This document shows, in pieces, positions 1 to 11,823 of a stretch of 64,000 nucleotides of DNA. A model generated the notes under the pieces. It made no database searches. It was not told where the DNA came from and saw nothing but the letters and a program-made list of their open reading frames with translations. Source of the DNA: Strobilurus pachycystidiatus (Eukaryota > Basidiomycota > Agaricomycetes > Agaricales > Physalacriaceae). Position 1 is the first letter of the stretch. Every line of letters starts with the position of its first letter. Location of the stretch: the NCBI GenBank assembly GCA_019915135.1, contig JAHLMK010000003.1, forward strand, positions 682,001 to 746,000, given 5' to 3'. A program made the position numbers and the translations under genes.

Positions 1-150
1 GTCCTATAAAAGTCCCATGAAATTTACATGAGACTCGTGCTCACAAGCGTGTTGTCACTTCATCATAACCACTTCCTTGCGCTGCTGTCTGGTGCACTTG
101 TCAGCACGTGGCGCTTGCTCGTCCTTGCGGCTATCATTCCTTCTACCGCC

Positions 151-826
151 ATGGGTCGCAAGCGCATATATCAGACTGCAGAGCAAAAAAAGGAGGCGAA
201 ACAGGCAGCGAGAATGCGATACTACTGTCGGTGCGCAGACGTCCATTTATATTCGTCTTCTGAGATGTCGGCTTATATGAGAGTGGTGTATAGGCATCGC
301 AAGCAGATCAAGCGAACACAGAATGCCAAATACGCGGCTAGACGTGATAAGGACGCAGAGAAAGACCCAGAGAAGCTAGTTAAACGTCGTCCGGTGGCAA
401 TGTCCTCAAAGTGAGTTGCGCAAGTCTCAACTGGAACTGGAACTGACTCAGTACAGAGCCGTGGATCACAATCTGGAGAACTTACTGTCCCAGGCCAGAC
501 GCCAGGATGAGAAACTCGACAGCCTTACCAGCGGGGACACTTGTACCTTCATACTATCCCTGGGAGAGGACTGTGCAGAAATGGACTCGGAGAGCGCTCA
601 AGCTGCTGTCGAGTCATTATTGGAGACAGTCATTGACATGCACGCTCCGGCTCGAAAGGCATTAAGCAGCATCTACCAGCGGTACGGAAAGGGAGAACCA
701 GCGTGGTCCGAGGCGCATACTATCAGTCAAGGGTTCTATGACATTGCGGGGAAGCTGGATAGGATGGTTCGGGCGTTACAGGATGATACATTGCAGGATT
801 ATATACAGTCTCTAGTTTCAATGTGA
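151..826 (+). CDS. Small basic MGRK-type protein of KDZ neighbourhoods, 188 aa
   Basis: Exons 151..230, 294..410 and 457..826 join in frame to 188 aa with GT..AG introns of 63 and 46 nt. The protein opens with MGRKRIYQTAEQKK and a Lys/Arg-rich stretch up to about residue 65, followed by an acidic, helical C-terminal part. The second exon switches frame only if the intron runs from the GTGAGT at 411 to the AG at 456; that splice restores one open frame. A second gene at 40700..41380 has the same opening (MGRKKLYETPELKR), the same 80-nt first exon, the same intron phases and nearly the same length (191 aa), so the two are clearly paralogues. The basic start suggests nucleic-acid binding, which is inference. 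I do not recognise a named domain. It lies upstream of the TET/JBP gene as its paralogue lies upstream of the KDZ transposase. Confidence 0.7.
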
Positions 827-898
827 ATTATGCGTTTTCGAGTGAAGTGTAGCCAAAGAGAGTGATCGGTACTCGACTCTGGTTGACTTTCGACCACC

Positions 899-1499
899 AT
901 GTCCGCCTTGGTTGGGCTGGAGCAAGTCCCCAGCAGTAAGTCGTCCCGTGTCCTTGTCAATCTTCGACAACTGACCAGCAGCAGCGCCTACGCCTGTTTA
1001 TCTCTTCGATCCTATTCTGACCGAAGACGAGTTCGCCACCGGTGACACTGCATACCGGGTTGGAGAAGTATACGCCAAAGTCCCAGTAGCCGCCCTTCGT
1101 CCCATACACATCATTGACCACCCTGGGTTGAACGTCCGATTCTACGTTATCCTTCGTGGTCGTCATGTTGGGATCGTTCTGTCAGCGTCAGTTCTCATTC
1201 ATGCTGCTATCACCTATGCTAGGTCTGACAAGTGTTGCGAACTAGTGCCAAAATGCTCGAAGAGACTCACGGCGCCTCTGGCGGATATGGGTTCAAGTAT
1301 ACGCACCAGGGTGATGCGGTTCGTGCTTTCAACGAAGCTTTGCGAAACGGAGAGGTTCAAATTGTCGGCGCTAGAAAACCTCGCCCGTGAGTTACTTTGC
1401 TATGCTTGCAGCATCACAATCAGGAGACTGACTCGCAGTAACAATTCCAGATCTGTGGATTATGTGAAGCGAAGTTTTCATTGTTGTGTAGTAGTATAG
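899..1499 (+). CDS. RNase H1 N-terminal (viroplasmin)-like protein, exon map partly uncertain
   Basis: The start at 899 (MSALVGLEQVPS) is followed by a GTAAGT donor and a 43-nt intron, then an open stretch ending NVRFYVILRGRHVGI. Further on, another frame reads THGASGGYGFKYTHQ and then AVRAFNEALRNGEVQIV. The pair of blocks F-Y-x-V-x-x-G-R-x-x-G-I and G-A-x-x-x-F-x-x-x-x-x-A-x-x-F-x-x-A matches the small caulimovirus viroplasmin / RNase H1 N-terminal fold, which binds RNA:DNA hybrids in RNase H1. No RNase H catalytic domain follows. The intron between the two blocks could not be fixed: the obvious AG acceptors leave a TGA in frame, so the gene may be damaged. The last exon may run to the stop at 1499. 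Function beyond a possible hybrid-binding fold is unknown. Confidence 0.45.
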
Positions 1500-3230
1500 G
1501 ATCTATGTAAGAGTACCACGAACCTTGCGTGAAGTGTACTTTTACGGTCACGTCGTGCGAGCACCTCAAGATGCGCATATCAACGTATCAAGGGGTGCGG
1601 ATAAGTGCCGGCGCGCATTCTCTTGATACATAAGTGGGCAGGCCATACCAGACGTACCATCGGCGTATGCAGTTGGTACTCGTCGATACAGGCACGCTAC
1701 GTGAATTATTGTCTCTGTGTCAAATATTGACCGTCTTCGAAACTTCATCACGCACCGCATACTCCACCTTCTGATAGTAGTTCTGTTTCTGATAAGGTAA
1801 TTTGGCGCGTAATGGTGGCGCGCCCGAATAGCCGAAAGCCTTACCTTAGAGCAGAACATTAACAGGAGGTGCGCACAAAAGGCCCGCGGGAGCACTAATT
1901 ATTGATGAGCAGAACCACCCCGTGGAAGCTGTTGGTCCACACGACGAATTAGCAATTCAATTCAGGGCGAAAACTTCTGCCACAAACATGATACTTGGGG
2001 GGACTTGAGGCGAGGTTTAGGTAGACATATAAGAGCTATCAGTGACGCGTTATATGTGGTCCGCATCACTTCGAAAATAGTCTCTACCTTTACCGTCCCG
2101 ACACAGAAGATCCAAGACGTGGTACGCGTCGATGAGGCCCGCATGTACCGTGGCATGGTGACAGAAAAATCAAATGGCCAGAAACTCCTTATCCCAAGCA
2201 GGCTTGGTAGTCACCGGGGCCCGCGTGTTCCGTGGCATGTGCGTGACTGGCAAATGAAATGGATGAGAATGAATGTGATGAATCGCGATAAGTTGACCTT
2301 TGAAACACGACAGAGGCCGATGCCTAGCGTATGCAGTCAGGTCCTTTTTGCCGAACATCCGCGTCGGCCTTCGTCCAGTAAAGCTGAGTCGTAGGTGAGC
2401 ACGACGTTCAAAGCTGCTGACCATCTTGAACCATCTTGGTGAACGTGTGCGAGCTCGCGTGGCACGCTTTGCGACGAGGGCGTCCGCGTCCACGGTCCGC
2501 GTTCGTGCTCGTACGGGCCGTGCCAACGTCCCTGTCTCCAAATGCGCAGACTAGCGCATGGACTGTTGAGAAGATGACAAGATGCCGGGTCCTGCCGTGT
2601 CCTATCAGTGACTCGGCCTTTTTTGTGTTGGTTCCTATCTTGCCATCTGCCATCACCATAAACGGAACTCACGGCTCTGTCGCCTGCAAAGGCTGGGTAC
2701 GCGAGACGTACACGATAGGGCGCTGGTCACGGTGGGCGTGGGTAGCGGCGGGCGCAGGTGACGGCTCGCGCGCGGCGGAGGGCAGGATGGAGTATGGCAA
2801 CCGCGGTGCGTCGCCATAATTCGAACATCTCCAATTTCATCGAGTTTGTCAAATTCACTGCCCCCTCAACAGCTCCGGCCTTATCTGCGCGGTGCGATGC
2901 CCAGGTCTCAGAACCCGTGGAACGTTCCCAGGTCTCCATACCTGCAACTTCGGGCGCATCGGCACCATGGAGCCTGGACCTGTCCCAGGTTTCAGTACCT
3001 GCGAATTTCAATACCTCGAGGACCTTTAAAGCAGCTGCATTTTAGCTCAACCATCCCACACGCTCTTATTCAATGGCTCCTACCTTCAGTGAGTGTCCAT
3101 TGCTCGCCCTCATCTCCACCCCGTTTTCCTCGCCCGCATTCTCGCCTTTGGGCAATGTGTGGTTTTTCTTTGGCGAGACTCTGTGCAGCACTCCGCGGAG
3201 GCTTGCGGTTCTCGCCTTTCTCGTTGTCTG
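1500..3230. other. No gene seen
   Basis: Only overlapping open frames on both strands without recognisable motifs or consistent splice patterns. Several long frames at 2170-2820 oppose each other over the same GC-rich bases, which is what non-coding GC-rich DNA gives. It probably contains the promoter and 5' part of the downstream dioxygenase gene. Confidence 0.5.
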
Positions 3231-3445
3231 CATCCCCGCCCTTGGGTGAAGCAGCGAACGCGTCTGCGCTTGCATCCCCGCCCTTGGGTGAAGCAGCGAA
3301 CGCGTCTATGCCTGCATCCCCGCCCTTGGGTGAAGCGGGCGAACGCGTCTGCGCCTGCATCCCCGCCCTTGGGTGAAGCAGCCAACGCGTCTATGCCGCG
3401 TCTATGCCTGCATCCCCGCCCTTGGGTGAAGCGGGCGAACGCGTG
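3231..3445. repeat. Minisatellite, about five units of 42-53 bp
   Basis: The core CATCCCCGCCCTTGGGTGAA recurs at 3231, 3273, 3315, 3358 and 3411. Unit lengths are 42, 42, 43 and 53 bp with a partial last unit. Because one unit is 43 bp and one is 53 bp, the array does not keep a single reading frame, so it is unlikely to encode a repeat protein. It lies directly upstream of the dioxygenase gene. Confidence 0.9.
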
Positions 3446-3521
3446 TATGCTTCAAATCTTCCTTTTTCTGTCTGCTTCTCATCCGCCTACTTTCGATGTT
3501 CTAACAATGATTGCAGGCCGT

Positions 3522-5099
3522 ATGACTCGCCACGCGTCCTTGCCCGAAATATTCGCAGACCCGGACAACAACCTCCAACTCAACTTTGACTTGGCCTCTC
3601 TTTCATCTCGCGTCCCAGATCTGCCCTCCGACCTGGAGGATTCTGGTTCTGAGGATGATCCTGGCTTCCTCTCTGATCCTGGAGAGCGTGTGGGACGAGC
3701 TCCGGCTTATGGTCGTCGATGGCATTCTCCCGCCTCTGATCAAAGTCCTTCGGTTCCGCCGCTTTCTGGGAAGGCTCGGCGCAAGCAACGCTCGCGTCTG
3801 AGCGACCGCGCTGCGCGTTATCTGGATAGAGAGGACAAGGCGTTGGCACAAAAGATGGAGGCCATTGAAAGTCGCAGTCGCGGACAAGGATGGGTAAGTT
3901 GCGTTTCCACATGTATATGGGAGTACTTATGCAGGTTTAGGGTACCAAGGACTGTCTACGCCAACGCGTCAACAGCATCGACCCGATCAGTGTTCAGTTC
4001 GAGACTCCTTCTACCGGTTACACTGGCCCTCGTCGCTCCAACGCCAGAATGCAAGGTCCGAAGCTGCGCAACATTCACGATGATCCCGAGGAGTTCGCTT
4101 TGAAGCACGAGCTCAATATCTTGCGCTGGAACGGAAGGTATGTTACAGATTGCCGTCGTGTCCGCACATGCGACTTATGCCCTTATCTAGGGATCCCATT
4201 CGTATTCTCGACAAACATCGTCGTATTATCACGTACCTCGCCGGCCGGCCTGCGGATGAGCCAGATCGCCCTCCTCACACTAACTGGGATCTTCTGATGA
4301 AGCGACTCACCGTCAAGTTCGCCGAGGCTGAGGAGCAACTCAGACTACCACTGGCTAACCGCGACCATCGTCGAGGCCCGTACGACAGTATCGCCGTCGG
4401 ACCCTCGCTGGGGAACGGCCAGAAATATCCGAAGGACCTTCACATCTCGAAGTGGAACGAAGTTATTCTCGAGGGCCTCATGAACACAGAAGAGATGTCC
4501 AGGCTTGTTGGTTACATTGATAGTGAGTGCTCCCTTCCAAATTGTGTGTGATCTCTACTCACAAGGTTTCAGGAGCCTTCGAAACGGCACTCCCGGAAAT
4601 GCATGGCGTTTATCAGTCCACTCTCGACGGACTTCTTGACCACCATCCCCTGCTCCGGGCAGCCTTTGAACACTCGCCCTTCTCTACGTGCACCTTCAAT
4701 CTCGGCACAACAAAGAGACCGGCGGCGACGGAAAACCATCTTGACTCTCAGAACAAGGCTGGCGGGTGCTGCAGTGTGACCGCGGGCGGGCCATTTGACC
4801 ACAAGAAAGGTGGACATCTAATTCTGTGGGACCTTAAACTCATGATCGAGTTTCCATCAGGAAGCACCATCCTACTTCCCTCTGCGATCATCGAGCACAG
4901 TAATTTCCCTGTTGCACCAGGTGATAACAGGTGGTCGTTCACTCAGTACACCGCGGCCGCTCTTTTTCGTTGGGTCGATAACGGTTACAAAAGCAACAAG
5001 GCCATCATTGAGGGACAGAATGAGGAGGAGATTCGTCGTTGGGAGATTCGCCAGCAGCAGGTTTGGGCGGAGGGGTTAGAACTTTTTGCTCGTGTATAG
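3522..5099 (+). CDS. TET/JBP-type 2OG-Fe(II) dioxygenase of KDZ-element type, 475 aa
   Basis: Exons 3522..3893, 3941..4137, 4191..4522 and 4573..5099 join to 475 aa. The C-terminal part has the double-stranded beta-helix signature: His356-x-Asp358 (ENHLDSQN), a GGHLILWDLK strand, a glycine turn (FPSGSTILLPSA), the distal iron ligand His409 (IIEHSN) and a likely 2-oxoglutarate arginine, Arg420 (DNRWSFTQY). The order and wording match fungal TET/JBP dioxygenases, whose animal and trypanosome relatives hydroxylate 5-methylcytosine or thymine in DNA; many fungal copies are carried by KDZ transposons. The N-terminal 170 residues are charged and low in complexity. CTAAC and TTGCAG just before 3517 look like a 3' splice site, so an extra upstream exon is possible. 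All catalytic residues are present, so the enzyme could be active. The usual GG before LFRW reads AA here. Confidence 0.8.
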
Positions 5100-5291
5100 T
5101 TGTCCGATATTGTCACATCTTTGTTCCATTCCTCCGAGTACTTGACATACACAATTTTCCATATATCATATTGTTTGATCTTTGCACGGAGAAGAGGAAG
5201 TGATAGGACCGGCGTGAGCGTCGCGCCTGTTTTGGCGCGAGGAATCGAAAGTTCGGTATCCAGCAGGGTTAAGTTGATTCCGGCTTCTTAC

Positions 5292-8200
5292 ATGACACCA
5301 TCCAAGTCGCGTCCGCGCATACCCATTCCGCCTTCCCCACCACCAATTCGAAAGGGAAGACGTGTTCCTGTTCTTCTCAAGAGCCCACAGAAGGTTGCTC
5401 TCATCCGACGGCCCGTGAACCAAAGACGCCCGAACAACAACCCGCGTCCTAGTACGCAGACGGTGGACGAGGCTCTCAACGAATTTGCCAACGAGCATTC
5501 AGCCCTAATCAATGGAACCTCCTCTGCTGGCTCGACTGACTCCGCGCCACTGACCTGGAGGCCAGAGCAGTCGTTACAGGAAATCATACTGCAAAACCAG
5601 CCTGTCCCGGAGCACGAAAATCCACCGGATATCTCAGACTTCATGACACTCATGGATGTAGACAATGACAACACTGCATCTACTTCCGCCGTGCGTCAAC
5701 CCGACTGTCATGCTTATAACTACCTGGACTACATGGAGGCGGTGAACGCCGACGATGGTGCATTTATTCTATTACAGCCCAATCTCTACGTCGTTCAAGG
5801 GTGGGACTACATCCACTGTCGTATTTTGGTGCGTGGAACTTAACATGCATTACTAGACATGATGCTAATGTATATTGATTGTGATAGGATATATGGTATC
5901 ACTTCCGTTCCGCGAATATAGGCTCAAAATTGAGCATCCAATGCGACTGTCCAAAAGGGAAGAGTACCGAGTGGATGTGCGTTCACGAGCAGTACTTCAA
6001 GGAGTATCACGACGATCGGTTCGCCAAGGAAGAGCTGATGTATGAAACCGGTATTTTCTGTTCACGTCCTCTTCGCATCGAGATACTCATACACGGTGGG
6101 CTTGTATAGGTCAGCCTGTCATCATGTTTGCGTCAAATGATCAGGATAGTCTGTTTTCTGTGAACGGTACGAGGCATGGTTTGGAGGACCTGTCAAAACG
6201 TGTAATTGTATCTGTTCGACATCGGCAAGGTGACGACAAGATGGATGGGGAATGGGAATGTACTCGAGAGCCTGGACGTATATGCGATCACATCACCAAG
6301 ACCAAGCGACATTATGCTGAGCTACTGGCCGGTAAACCGCTCAATGAAGAGGAAACCGCCAGGATTGTCTCCGGGTACGATGAAGACGACGAAGCTGATA
6401 TGCCCGGTCAGTGGATTCCCAAACCCAACATCACTTGCTAATTTATCACCAACAGACTGCTATAACGATAGGAAGACCAGAAGTCATGCGGATCTAGCGT
6501 CGTCCTACCTTCCGATCCTTCCACCAAAATGGGCAGCACTGGACACGGATATCAAGCTCTACTCACGATCGCCACCCATCCGGAGTTCTCTGACAGAGGT
6601 CCTGAAGCTTACTGCTGACAGTGCATGCTCTTGCTCTTCTACCCACCGCACACATTTCCTGCCTGATCAGCCGACTAAAATCGTTGATGCCACCCTGTAT
6701 ACGCTCACCGAGGCACTTCCCATTCAAATCGAGGTCCAAGTCTGCGGCTTTTGCCCTCCGGTGCGTCGTCGATGCATTGGACCAGAAGGACGCGAATTTG
6801 GGGTCTTTAACTATAACAACAAAAGACTGTTTACACACGACCTCCTGGAGGACTACACTGCGGCCTTCACTTCCTCTGAAACACCCTTCGACGCATTTGT
6901 TGGATGCGTTGCAAAGCGATACAGTGCTCTGGATTAGACGTTTGTATCCAAGGGCATCTTTCGTTCGGCTTGGTTTGCGTATGCTCGATTACTTCATTTT
7001 GAGGACGACATGATATGCAAGGCGTGTGGACCTACACCAGCCGATGTGATCTTTGATGGGACAGTGGTTGCGTTTGGCAAGAAACATCGCCTGGAGACAC
7101 TAGAGCCTCCTACAACTGTCAACGAACGGTTATCTCCTTGTCGCGCAGACACAAGATATCCTAAGAAGATACAGTTCTTCCCCTCCCGAGATCTTCGCCG
7201 ATGGATCCGGCAAGTTATCACCGCCAGCAAAGGTTCAACGACGACTCCTGACGCCGATGCTCTGGAGATCCAGGCTCTCGAAATCCACAAGAAAATCGCC
7301 GATTGCACAAGTCAACTGCATAAGATCCGACCTACGCTTGCGGTCCTGTTTGAGGAGGATTTTGGGCTTACAGCCTTTGCGGAAGGTCGAAAGCCTCCAC
7401 CTGAACGCAAGGATTTCTGGTTTCAGGTATGAAACCTTGTTGTGATGCTAGTGTTGACTCACATCTCCGGCATAGCTTGCTTCGCATGAATCAGTCCTAC
7501 AAACACTGACCTACACCACCTGCTTGGATCTACACAAATATCTTCAGAATCCTTCGGACTTCAATCTCTCCAAACTTGTCGTTGCTCCAAGTGTATACAA
7601 TCTACTTGCTCAGCATCGCCAGCGACCGCAAGGACATACCTCACCATGGATCGTCGACATCTGCATGTGGATGGTGTCTCGAGTCCAAGATGTCCAACTG
7701 CAGGTCGTTGTTCCTCGCGATGTTACCGGAGATTATGGATTCGATTTGGAGAACGATCTACCGAGTTGGGAAGAGGTCATCCCATTCCTGCTTCTTTGAG
7801 GGCACACAAACTGACGTCTCTCTCAAGACTGGATGTCTTTACAGCATGCCTCAGATTCGATTCCGGCCGAGTTATCCTGGGCTCAAACATGACTCCTCCG
7901 CCGAGCAGGTGAAGAAGCAAGATGAGACTTGTAACAAGTTCTACGCCTCATACGGAGCACGTCGGCTGACAGGGGGTATCATGTGCGCATGGTGTACGCA
8001 CAGTATCTGTTACGGATTTCACTGCATTCCGACGGGGGAAGGCCGCAATGATGTATTCTCAGCTATCTGGACGCGTTGGCCACAAGCACCAAAGCGTATC
8101 ATTTATGATTTCGCATGTGCTTTGGGACCATATTGCTTAACTCGAGAGGGCCAGTTCTTCATTGACACATTCTTCCTTATTGACGGCTTTCATTCAAAGG

Positions 8201-8415
8201 GCCACACGAAATGCTCACCTGCCTGTTTTGTGCAAACATATGTTCCATTGGATCCGGAGCTCGGCAAGGTGAACACGAGTGCAGCAGAATGTGGTAACGG
8301 AGGGCTGAGCCGAATCAAGAAGTCTGTGAGTTATATGGGCCAACGTCGAGCGGTAATCTACATGCGGACATTTGTATGTATCTGGAACCGTATGAAGATG
8401 CGGCGAATGGAATAG
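5292..8415 (+). pseudogene. KDZ-associated cysteine-cluster protein (CxC4/5/6 type), 951 codons with one in-frame stop
   Basis: Exons 5292..5828, 5888..6050, 6110..6406, 6456..7426, 7476..7775 and 7828..8415 join without a frameshift. Residues near 200 form a SWIM-like cluster (CDCPKGK then MCVH), followed by a second (CTREPGRICDH), then CSCSS, CGFCPPVRRRCIGPEG and REFGVFNYNNK. The last third has the conserved block LTGGIMCAWCTHSICYG and CALGPYC, typical of the CxC5/CxC6 proteins that travel with KDZ transposases in basidiomycetes. A TAG at 6935-6937 interrupts a conserved stretch (AKRYSALD-stop-TFVSKGIFRSAW) with the frame unchanged on both sides. Either the copy is inactivated, or the stop is read through or is a base error. 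The intron at 7776..7827 has a weak GTCATC donor, but it restores a conserved join (SWEE-TGCLYSMPQ). The role is presumed DNA binding or transposition support. Confidence 0.75.
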
Positions 8416-8499
8416 TAATTGTTACAGGGATGACAAGTCCGAAAGCGATAGATAAGATCAAAACAACGATCACATATTCATCGTTGTCACTAGCACATC

Positions 8500-9892
8500 A
8501 TGAACAGTCTTCCAGCGGAGACCTGGGGTGAGATAGCAGACCAATTGGACCCTATCTGCGACTTTGCGACACTCTGTAATGCTAGAGGTGTCAACCGGAT
8601 GGCCCACGACGTGTTGAGTCCGATACTCTTCATGTCGATTACGATCTCTGGTTTCGATGACACAAAGGTGAGGAGAGGATTTACATTGGACCAAAACAAG
8701 ACTTACATTTGGCAGCTCATCTCGAGGAGCGCCTTCTTTCTTGACAAACCAGATACGCCTATCAAGACCTGGGCAAGGTCCCTTACCCTCTCGCAGGGCG
8801 CATCGGGTGTCGACACCAATGTCATGATGATCTTCCTCTCATTCTTCCCGGAGCTGCGAAACCTAACAGTCAATCAAACCGAATTCTATGACTGGACGCC
8901 CGTGGACGACGGATTCATCGGGCTCGTTAGGCATCAAGACCACCAGCCGCCTGTAGCCCCAAAGCTGCAGGCACTGCAGCTGCAGGACACCAACATGAAT
9001 CTCCAGTGTCTATTCGGGCTTGTCCTTCCCTTCACCACAGCGCTGCGCACATTGATTGTCGATGGACACCATGGCACGATGGGAGCCCGAGGGGGATTAC
9101 TTGGCCCGCATGAAATTGGTCTGCGTGAGCGTTATCCGACCGAGGAAGACCGGCTGGAATGGGAGCGTCGCTGGAGCGCCTCCCAGAATACGCTGTCATC
9201 GTTGAGAGTATTGAAGATGGGCTCGACATGGTGGGCCGGGGAAGCTATGTCTGTCACGGTCTACCCGACGTGGTGGTCGGGCTTGGTTGGGCTTGAGGAG
9301 CTACACTGGGCGGTACATCAGAGGCATAGCAGGAAATTGTGTGAGCGTGTCGTCCAGCAAAGCTCGAACACCTTGAAGTGTGCACAGATTCAGATTGGCA
9401 GTGAGTAACGTTCGATCATGTGGCGTTCGCTGAGAGATCGATGAAACAGACTCAAGAACCCTGGATACAAGGATGACGTTGGAAAACGCCAGACAGCTCG
9501 AGCACTTGACCGTTCGAGCATCCCAAGCGGACACTGAATATGTCCTGCAGTCGCTCCAAGGAATGACCGAGTCTAAACGAGTGCAATGGCTTCGAGTTGT
9601 CTGGGTTCTTGGTGTGAAACTCACCAAATCAAATCGAACCCGGATGATTCGATTCATGCGCGATGACATGACGCCGTGGGTACAGAGTCTGACGAGGCGC
9701 CATATTGTTGGCAGGCTGGAGATTGTCTTTGAGGTGGCGCAGGATCCTTGTGTCCATATCGACCGAGAGAGCGTGCTAGCAGCAGTGGCTGAGGAGAGTA
9801 TGCATTCGATTCAGACCTTTAGGCGAGGAGTTTTGAGGAGAAATGAGATAGAAGAGAAATTTATTCGGGTAGTGTACTGTGTAGAGCTTTGA
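8500..9892 (+). CDS. F-box-like protein, 447 aa
   Basis: Two exons, 8500..9400 and 9450..9892, separated by a 49-nt GTGAGT..ACAG intron. The protein starts MNSLPAETWGEIADQLDP, a typical fungal F-box opening (L-P-x-E-x-W-x-x-I-x-x-x-L), and continues with leucine-spaced segments (SFFPELRNLTVNQTEF, LQALQLQDTN, LEELHWAVHQ, LEHLTVRASQ) that resemble irregular leucine-rich repeats. F-box proteins bring substrates to SCF ubiquitin ligases through SKP1; the substrate cannot be guessed. Such genes are numerous and fast-evolving in agaricomycetes. The gene appears intact and is on the same strand as the upstream KDZ-type cluster, about 85 bp after it. Confidence 0.7.
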
Positions 9893-11340
9893 GGTCATAA
9901 ATCAAGTTAGATCTCGGAGGTTGAGTTACCTGCGATGAGGCAAGCAGAGAGTGGGAAACCTGGGACATAACGGGAGGCGCCAAACCGTGATAGAAATGCA
10001 CACTGAGGGAGATAAACGAAGGTTGTACACACAAGCATGTCATTCCGGTGCCAGTATCACAGTGGAATGGACGCGAGAGCAGGATGCTGACAGCACCTAC
10101 GACCAGTGCTCAGAACCTACGAAATCAACGCGGTGGGAATCCCTCGGAATTAGGCTTAGGCCTATGAACCTGTCATATGGTCATACAGGTCAGTGAACCC
10201 GCGACCAACAGGTCAGTAGACATGTCACAAGTAAGAGACAAAAGTACATACTATCTAAACTAACCGTTCAAGTGCCATTGAAACGCTAGAAGACGCCGTC
10301 AAGACAGAGTCTGATGAGAAATTCGCTCAGGTTGGTGAACCGGTAGACTGGGCATTAGAGGTTAGTCAACCTGTCCGACGGATAGGAACAATAACATTGT
10401 ACTCAGTGAAAGCATGCAGGAGCGAACACAGAGGTCAGTGAGCCTGGCGACGTCCTACACACAGGTCGATGAACCACTGGCGAGGGCCGTGACCCCGGTA
10501 GGGTTTGAGATACAGCCAACGACCAGATCATTTCACCGGACAATTGAGACCAGGTAACTGAACCGCCGAGGTCAGTGAACCCGACAGCGTTTGAGATAAA
10601 CAGGTCGGTGAACCTGGTGAGGTTCAATACACAGGTCAGTGAACCGTTGAACATTTGCCAGGTCACTGAACCTGGCAATGTTCAACACGCATGTTACTAA
10701 ACCGGCGGGCAATGTTCAACGCGCCCAGGTTGCGAAAACGATGTGCTAGCATCAGATTACTGAAGCTGTCTGATCAACAATAAAGTACTCACTACAAGCA
10801 CGATTGATGCGCCGTAACGAACCCACAGGTCATTGAACCGGCCTGCAATGCAACCCACAGGTATGTAAACCGGCGATGTTCAACACACAGGTCAGTGAGC
10901 CGGCGAGATTTGGCAGTGGGCACAGAGCACCGTCAGGCGGCGCAAAGGAGAAGATGTACACTGAGAGAGCCTGTATGGAGGTGGAAGTGGTATAAGGAGG
11001 CATGCTGGCAGGAGGAAGGCGAGCGCGGAGCCCGGGGCGGTGGGGGCAAGGGAATCCTGGGAATACAGGCTGGCAGACCTGCCCAAATAAGCGGTTACTA
11101 TACCTGTCGGGCGTCAGAGAATCAGCAAACCTGAACCTTGTTTTTGTTTTTGTTGACTAAGGCCACAGTATACGCAGATGATATGAGCGGGAGTCCCTCG
11201 GTCTGGGAGCACTAGAAGCTGGACTGCCCCACAGTAACAACGAGGAGCGAAAACGGAGGGGTGAGCGCGCAGGCTCGTGAGCCTGAGTGAACCCAAAATG
11301 TATGTCAGTAGGTCTCTAAACCCGTCAATTCAAGAATTGT
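9893..11340. repeat. Dispersed short repeats of GGTCAGTGAACC type, no gene
   Basis: From about 10190 onward the motif CAGGTCAGTGAACC and close variants (GGTCGGTGAACC, GGTCACTGAACC, GGTCATTGAACC) recur every 30-60 bp, often followed by GGCGA or TGGCGA and by GTTCAACACACAGG. Spacing is irregular. I see no coding gene; open frames here read through repeats. Confidence 0.75.
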
Positions 11341-11815
11341 GCAGGTCAGGTAACCTACAGCCGATCCGGTTCCTGGACCTGCTGGCGAATGAGCTCGGAG
11401 GTCTATAAACCTCGGCGCGGGAATGAGGTCGTGCCTGTTCAATTCGCAGGTCAGGTAACCTGCCGGCGCGGGAATGAGATGCATGTTCAATTCGCAGGCC
11501 AGGTAACCTACAGCTGATCCGGTTTCTGGACCTGCTGGCGAATGAGCTCGGAGGTCTATAAACCTCGGCGCGGGAATGAGATCGTGCATGGCCAGTTCGC
11601 AGGTCAGTCAACCTACAGCTAATCCGGTTTCTGGACCTGCTGGCGAATGAGCTCGGAGGTCTATAAACCTCGGCGCGGGAATGAGATCGTGCATGGCCAG
11701 TTCGCAGGTCAGTTAACCTGCAGCTGATCCGGTTTCTGGACCTGCTGGCGAATGAGCTCGGAGGTCTATAAACCTCGGCGCGGGAATGAGATCGTGCATG
11801 TTCAATCTGGAGGTC
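11341..11815. repeat. 105-bp satellite, interrupted by the tandem transposon
   Basis: The block GAGCTCGGAGGTCTATAAAC occurs at 11391, 11544, 11649 and 11754; the last three are spaced exactly 105 bp. Each unit contains AGGTCAGTTAACCTGCAGCT or a variant. The array resumes at 24571 after the transposons with TGCAGCTGATCCGG, so the mobile DNA split a satellite unit. Since 105 is a multiple of three, long open frames with 35-residue repeats appear on the minus strand, but they look like a by-product. Confidence 0.9.
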
Positions 11816-11823
11816 AGATAACC
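11816..11823. repeat. Left target-site duplication AGATAACC
   Basis: The eight bases before the first transposon equal the eight bases after the second (24563-24570). Joining the flanks gives GGTCAGATAACCTGCAGC, which matches the GGTCAGTTAACCTGCAGC of the adjacent satellite unit. This rebuilds the empty site. Confidence 0.9.

Noticed and set aside
7776..7827. Second lesion (frame change) in the CxC4/5/6 gene
   Set aside because: A 52-nt intron with a weak GTCATC donor and TCTCTCAAG acceptor restores the conserved reading, so only the TAG at 6935 remains.
1..8415. A complete KDZ transposon at the left edge
   Set aside because: The accessory genes are there, but no transposase and no inverted repeat like those at 36510/48755 was seen inside the window.
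10190..11340. AGGTCA motifs resembling nuclear-receptor response elements
   Set aside because: Fungi lack these receptors; the motif is simply part of the local repeat.
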